Shown here: positions 58,989-64,000 of the stretch, piece by piece | Layout of the letters: every line of letters begins with the position of its first letter | Numbering within the stretch: the stretch's first letter is position 1 | NCBI GenBank assembly: GCA_907163375.1 | Contig: CAJQUW010011588.1 | Coordinates: 62,001 to 126,000, forward strand | Source of the DNA: Prostheceraeus crozeri | Lineage: Eukaryota; Platyhelminthes; Polycladida; Euryleptidae | Reading direction: 5' to 3' | Length of the DNA: 64,000 nucleotides | Notes under the pieces: model-generated | Seen by the model: only the letters and a program-made list of their open reading frames with translations | Told to the model about the DNA's origin: nothing | The model's database searches: none | Program-made: the position numbers and the translations under genes

Positions 58989-61496
58989 CGGCCTGCAGTA
59001 TTATGCTTTATATCCCTTAATCGGTATCTGAAGTAGTGGTCGAGGTATTGCATTTCAAATCACATTATTGTGGATTCCATGAAGCATTATAGACGGATTA
59101 AGAAACTGATGATAACAAATTCAAGTGAAGAAATAGAATTTTCAATGTGTAGTCTTAGGTAGGCCAATAGTGTGTAAAGCTTGATTGCTTTCGGTGTAGT
59201 AGAACGTCATTGTAGTTCGATTGTCTACGTCAATTATCCACTTGTCCACTATTACCATTATTCACCATGTAATCGGTGTAGTAGTATCATTGTAGTTCTA
59301 TGTTTTATCTCCACTTTTCAAATTTTTATCCATCGATCACCTGTTGTTTTATAATATCCAATTTTAATTTCCTTAACCTATGTTGACCGTTGTCCTATTA
59401 TATTTCCACTACCAGCATCTGTAGTCGGTACAGTATATTAGACGTCTGCTTTGAATGTGTAAGCGGCATCAGTGTTTAGAATCTATGGTACTAGCATGTT
59501 AACAGCAAGAATGAGTTGTGTTGCAGGTCTTAAGATTTCCACTTTTACCAGATATTGAGCCAAGACTGATCACTCCCACGAGAAAGTTCCATTGAGTTCT
59601 TTTAAGAACTGATTAATCCAATGGTTACAACAGCATTGTCTTTGTACACTTGCAGATTGGAGAACGCCATCAGTCCTCTTCAGGACTACTTCAATTAATA
59701 ATTTAAATTAGTAAGCATTACATTCTATTATAAATGGCTGCTGGGATGATTTTCATCATCTTATGGGAATTGCGTATTAACAGTTGTTACATAGTTAAAT
59801 GCATGAAATGGGGCTCATTTCAATCGACATCATCTTCCGATCTTCAATATGACATCAGAATGAACTAATTTTGAAAGTTAGGAAAAAATGAATACGCTCT
59901 TCTCAGGAAGTGAAAAATTAATGATGACGTCCTTCGCTTGCAGTGTTTAACGTCCCACACAAAAGAGTGAAATGTAACGCGAATTCGAGCAGTGAACTAC
60001 TTGCGGTTGAAAGGATAAATCTGAGAATTTTAGCCATTTGACTTCTCCACACGTGCATTGAACTCCCAGTCATGATGACAGTAATAGCGAATTTGAAGCT
60101 TTTATTAACTGAACGGAATTTTAAAACAATCCCTATTATTTTTCTGGATTATAAACGTGCCGAACACTAGCGAAAATGCGAATCATAGAAATCTGATAAT
60201 TAGACTATCACTTTGAGAGAAAATTTGTTCATGTGCGCGGGATCGGCGTTAAAAATACAAGGCTACTGTCGGAGATCAAAGCGATTTTCGTCTTTACTGG
60301 CCGACTGTTGACACTTACATTCAGAGAAGATAAAACATCAAGTATCTAAAACCTTGCTTATGAATAATGGTTGAATATTACGATGCATGAAATGGGTCTC
60401 ACTCCAATCGTTATGATCTTCCGATCTTTAACGTAACATAATTATGAGCTAAATTTGAAATGCAATGGTAATCCAGCTCAATGTGTAGTCTCAGTCTCAT
60501 TATTTTGGTAGGTATTGGAAAGCAATTTCTAACAATCAACATCCAAGCGCAGTGGCATCCTCTCATACCATAATTGCCCTAATTATGAATTTAAAGCATA
60601 CGTTAAAATCTGAGAATGAAATATAAGAAAATAAATCCCTCGAATTGTCTGACTTATTAGTATTACATTATGAACAAGTCACTACATGTAAATAAAATAT
60701 GATGCATTATTGTAATTCCTATCATGAGCGTTTTTTATCAAATCATTAGCAGTGTCAGATACATTAATTGGGAGTTTTCTTTCTTACTTTCTGAATTTCC
60801 TCTGCTATACTGAATTATTTCTAAATTACTTTCCAATGCTTTCTGGAGAAACAATGTTTGTCAAATATCGCCAATACATCTTGATTCTTGTCGGTAATGA
60901 AATAAAAAAATTGCAATTCGATCACTTAGCAATTTTAAACACACTATTTCATCACAATTTATCAACAAATTTATCAACGATTATGAATGTCAAACAGTTT
61001 AAAATGCGTTTGTAAGGGTGTTTAAAAATGTGCTTGAAATTCTAAAACAGCTATCCCACAATTCAGTAATTTGGTAATCACATATTTCATTATTTTATTG
61101 TATTAAATCTAAAAATATCACTGAATTATAGAATATTGCCACGGTTGTAATACTTCATACGCAAGCAACTAGTGTCAATGATAATCTATTTTATCGTCAT
61201 TTACTGAAATTCATAATATTGGTTGTTTAAATGTTGAAAATAACTATCCATTCCATTTATCAGGACGTCTAATGCGAACGTGTAATGCATGAATACTGTG
61301 TCACATAAATTCCATTCTAGCGCAAAATTTTTCAATTATGGAATAACTTTTATAATTGCAGACTGAGACTCGATGTGTTTATCTAAATTTGAAAAATCAT
61401 ATGCCATCTTGAAGCCAATGCGCCAACATTATTATACTGTGAACATCACATTAGATATCCTTCAATATTGCATTTAAATATTCAATCTAGCATCAT
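58989..61496. other. No further gene seen
   Basis: The start of this stretch would be the 3' untranslated region of the three-exon gene. The frame at 60,752-61,015 is AT-rich without family resemblance. Confidence 0.4.
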
Positions 61497-61713
61497 CCCT
61501 AGCAAGGTCTCGACCTTGCTAGGGAGTTTGCCGGATTTTGGACATAGCACTAGGATAGTTACTAATACGACAGCCTAGCGCTAGCTCTCAGGCATAGTGC
61601 TAGCCTAGCGCTACCCTCTTGCTACCTTTATTAATATAGAAGTTGCTGCTAGAGCAGCACTAGCGTAGAGCTAGGGTAGTGCTAGGCTAGCACTATTTTT
61701 ATCAATACGGCCC
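61497..61713. repeat. CTAG-rich foldback repeat
   Basis: It opens with a perfect hairpin, CCCTAGCAAGGTC and GACCTTGCTAGGG separated by TC (61,497-61,524). It then has many GCACTAG, GCTAGC and CTAGCGCTA units in both orientations and ends ATCAATACGGCCCC. Inverted relatives of its right border occur near 56,150. Confidence 0.6.
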
Positions 61714-62491
61714 CAGGGGTTACCAAACGTTCTGTGTGCATGTCGTCGGGATGAAAACTTTGATGAACACTGGGGTCCGTCTAATTTAACATCTAATAAG
61801 CATGTAAGCTGTAAGTAACTATGTAATAGAGAAGATAATATAGGTGCTACAACAAATCGTGTAACTTACTCTTAGTAATTTGAACATCTCTTTAAACATC
61901 ATTTTATTCAATGCCAAGTCTTTTAGTTTTATGTAAGCTCTACGCAGAAATATCACTCTTTGATTCCCTCTCAGCACATTGAGTTGATTTCAAAATATTC
62001 AAAATATTGATTTGAATATTTGATTATATACTTCTCTTTTGCACTGATCTTTCTACCTACACTTCGCACTGATTGCGATAGTATTTCAAAAGTAATTTTA
62101 CATGAAAGCAGCAGCATAGTCTAAAAAGTTAAGGAATTGCTAAATGATATTACTGCTCTACCAAAGCAAAAGTGCGTTGCAGCTTTCAATATTTTGACTA
62201 GAAAAACCCTGAAATGAGAGAAACTATGATATATTCTGATATAAAATGATGCATCAAGAAAGAATTGATGTGGGACATGAAACTGGTTGTGCAGCAAAAC
62301 AGAACTCAGGTCTGATTCAAGTTTGGTCTGTGACTCACATCCTAAGGGACAGATGAAGCCTGATAGACAACGGAATGAACTACAAGGAATGTGACGTACC
62401 AATGTGACGTGCTCATCACGAGATCACTGCGTCCGTGAAAATGATGCCACGGTCCCAATCCGGACCGCGGTCAGGAGCTTGGGAACCCCTG
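61714..62491. mobile_element. Possible decayed hAT element
   Basis: CAGGGGTTACCAAACG on the left and, read inward from the right, CAGGGGTTCCCAAGC are similar hAT-type ends about 780 bp apart. The flanking octamers do not match, so the pairing is uncertain. Non-coding. Confidence 0.4.
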
Positions 62492-63165
62492 GTCTAGACC
62501 ATCATAGTCTAGGCTTTTTGATATCAGCAGTCATTAAAGAGATATTGCACACACACCATACAGTTGATGAGCTTTATGTGATCGTCTATTAACCATTTCT
62601 TACGCACTAGCGACTCATTGATATCCGTCCGCAAAAAAAGAAACATTTTAAAAAGTAGACCAAGCGCAATTCGCTGGAAGCATAAAATAGGAGACCAAAC
62701 GTAATACGCCACTGAAGTTTTAGCGCCATTACTCCCCATTAAGATTTTCGACGTTGCTGCTGACAAAGATGAATTTTCAGGAGCGCTGTGACACTCGGAT
62801 GCCCTTCCCACCGACTTCCAATAGCACCCGGCGCAACCTATCCAGTCTAGACCAAAAGATAGCTACATCAAGCACTTAAACACTGTAATTAAAAATTGTT
62901 TTGAAATTTTTTTTGAAAAATGTTTTGTCTTCTCAATTTAAATACTGTGCCAAGGAGACCACTAGCTGAAGTTATACTTTTTTCGATCTCATTTCAAGCA
63001 TGAGAACGACATATCAGCTTGCTTTCTGACACTGACTTTTTCCATTGCAGATCAAGCGTTAGCTCAAATACTGGTATCCGAAGGCACATCAATGGGACAA
63101 CATTCTAAACGACAGATTTGAACTTACATACAGTAGACAGTCTACGTGCAATGCTTAGATGAAAA

Positions 63166-63545
63166 GATGAATGAACCTTGTTTATACTCGGAGGCACATT
63201 CGGCGACACGCTTCTCTTCCATGTAGACGCGTTCCATTTTCCCATTCTCACTCTCTCGCACTGAGTGTTCAGCAAGAATGAAGAGTGTAGCTACCTTAAA
63301 GTCTCTGGTTTGACCCGAACTAGGTTAAAACAAGCGACGTATTTTAAGGGGCTTAGTGGTTCGCCTTCACATAATCAATCTACGTGGTATGCAGGATAAG
63401 CGTTGAACCAATTGCAGTGCATATTCCCAAGTTGGAAGAAACCACGCTGTCGCATTTCTCAAGACGCCTACAAAAAATAAATTAATTAACCTTGTTTATA
63501 CTCGGAAGCATATTCGGCACGGAGCCTTTCTTCCATGTGGCCGAG
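63166..63545 (+). repeat. Two direct copies of a ~65-bp promoter-like segment
   Basis: AACCTTGTTTATACTCGG with a following GCA.ATTCGGC and CTTCCATGT occurs at about 63,166 and 63,487, 320 bp apart with substitutions. Both lie upstream of the open frame starting at 63,825. Confidence 0.65.
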
Positions 63546-63824
63546 TTGTTTATCCCACCCTCATAAAACGCATTCCTTGCACACTACACTTTTAAGCTCC
63601 AAAAATAATAAAATTTGATATAGAGGCTGCGATTGGTTTCAGTTAGCGGATCAGCAAAACAGACTCCTCAAAAGATGCATCACGGATTCGGGTGGTCTAG
63701 CTGCAAATTATCAACAAAAAGTAAAATCCTTTTCCGCTTCTTGTGAACAGTAAAACCACTATTATAATTGAGGAAAAAGGATCTTACACTTTCGACAGTA
63801 TTACACTATTGCTGTGGAGAGTCG

Positions 63825-64000
63825 ATGGATCTTCTTGCAGAGGGAGTGGGGGAGGTCAAAAATCGAAAATGGAATGCCATCGATTTTTCAAGTGAAACTT
63901 CAGCTGCAAGTATTTGGGCAGAACTTCAACGAATTTGTGAATACCACACTGCAATTCCTTTTGACGATTATCTTCCAATGTCTTCAGCACCTTTCTCGCC
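63825..64000 (+). CDS. 5' end of an open frame cut by the window edge
   Basis: From an ATG at 63,825 (context GTCGATGG) the frame stays open for 58 codons to the edge. It begins MDLLAEGVGEVKNRKWNAID and continues through FSSETSAASIWAELQRICEY, then HTAIPFDDYLPMS. Composition is balanced, with Trp, His and Cys residues and no stops, unlike the AT-rich chance frames around it. No signal peptide is seen. It could be a first exon of a host gene or the start of a transposon gene. I do not recognise it. Confidence 0.45.
   Translation, partial: MDLLAEGVGEVKNRKWNAIDFSSETSAASIWAELQRICEYHTAIPFDDYLPMSSAPFS

Noticed and set aside
63051-63120. Possible last exon after TGACTTTTTCCATTGCAG (QALAQILVSEGTS)
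   Set aside because: Good acceptor, but the reading phase is ambiguous and no upstream exon was found.
1-64000. CRISPR arrays, operons, bacterial promoters or integrases
   Set aside because: None seen; introns, SINE and LINE tails and microsatellites show animal nuclear DNA.

Overview
This window is nuclear DNA from an animal, most likely a marine invertebrate. It is AT-rich and gene-poor. Some coding stretches are split by GT..AG introns. TA microsatellites are long, and the palindrome AGGCCT recurs, often as TAGGCCTA, which is common in several marine invertebrate genomes. One gene is a clear homologue of human C7orf57, an animal gene. The sequence alone does not tell echinoderm, hemichordate, brachiopod or mollusc apart. 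All family assignments rest on reading motifs; no search was run.

Host genes are few. They are the C7orf57 homologue (minus strand, 32,825-33,496, apparently one coding exon), a complete three-exon gene for a 124-residue protein of unknown function (plus strand, 57,317-58,988), a lysine-rich terminal exon (minus, 53,343-53,577), a probable first exon between two TA microsatellites (minus, 20,720-20,926), and an open frame that starts at 63,825 and leaves the window.

Most of the rest is nested transposon. In order: a Tc1/mariner fragment (1-470); a hAT element with an exact 8-bp target duplication (1,896-4,081) whose transposase is broken by a TA microsatellite; MITE-like inverted repeats near 5.4 and 6.8-7.5 kb; two GACCCAC minisatellite modules (8.5 and 10.2 kb); a tRNA-derived SINE pair (11.5-11.9 kb); a 4-kb piggyBac-like element at TTAA (13,588-17,578) that holds retroelement debris; LINE 3' ends (22.7 and 43.9 kb); short hAT elements (27,987-28,713 and 55,201-55,922); a 7.26-kb Mutator-like structure with 0.5-kb terminal repeats and a 9-bp duplication (36,024-43,284), which contains a second long-terminal-repeat transposon (37,677-40,183); and a Penelope-like endonuclease fragment split by another hAT element (45,511-47,836).

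The most interesting locus is 48,430-52,772. A multi-exon transposase-like gene with D, D, E residues and Cys clusters, decayed by two frameshifts and one stop codon, is bracketed by seven copies of a 14-bp motif, GTCCCTCAAGTTAC, two of them fused into a perfect palindrome. I read it as a DNA transposon whose superfamily I cannot name. The second unusual transposon is the one at 37,677-40,183.
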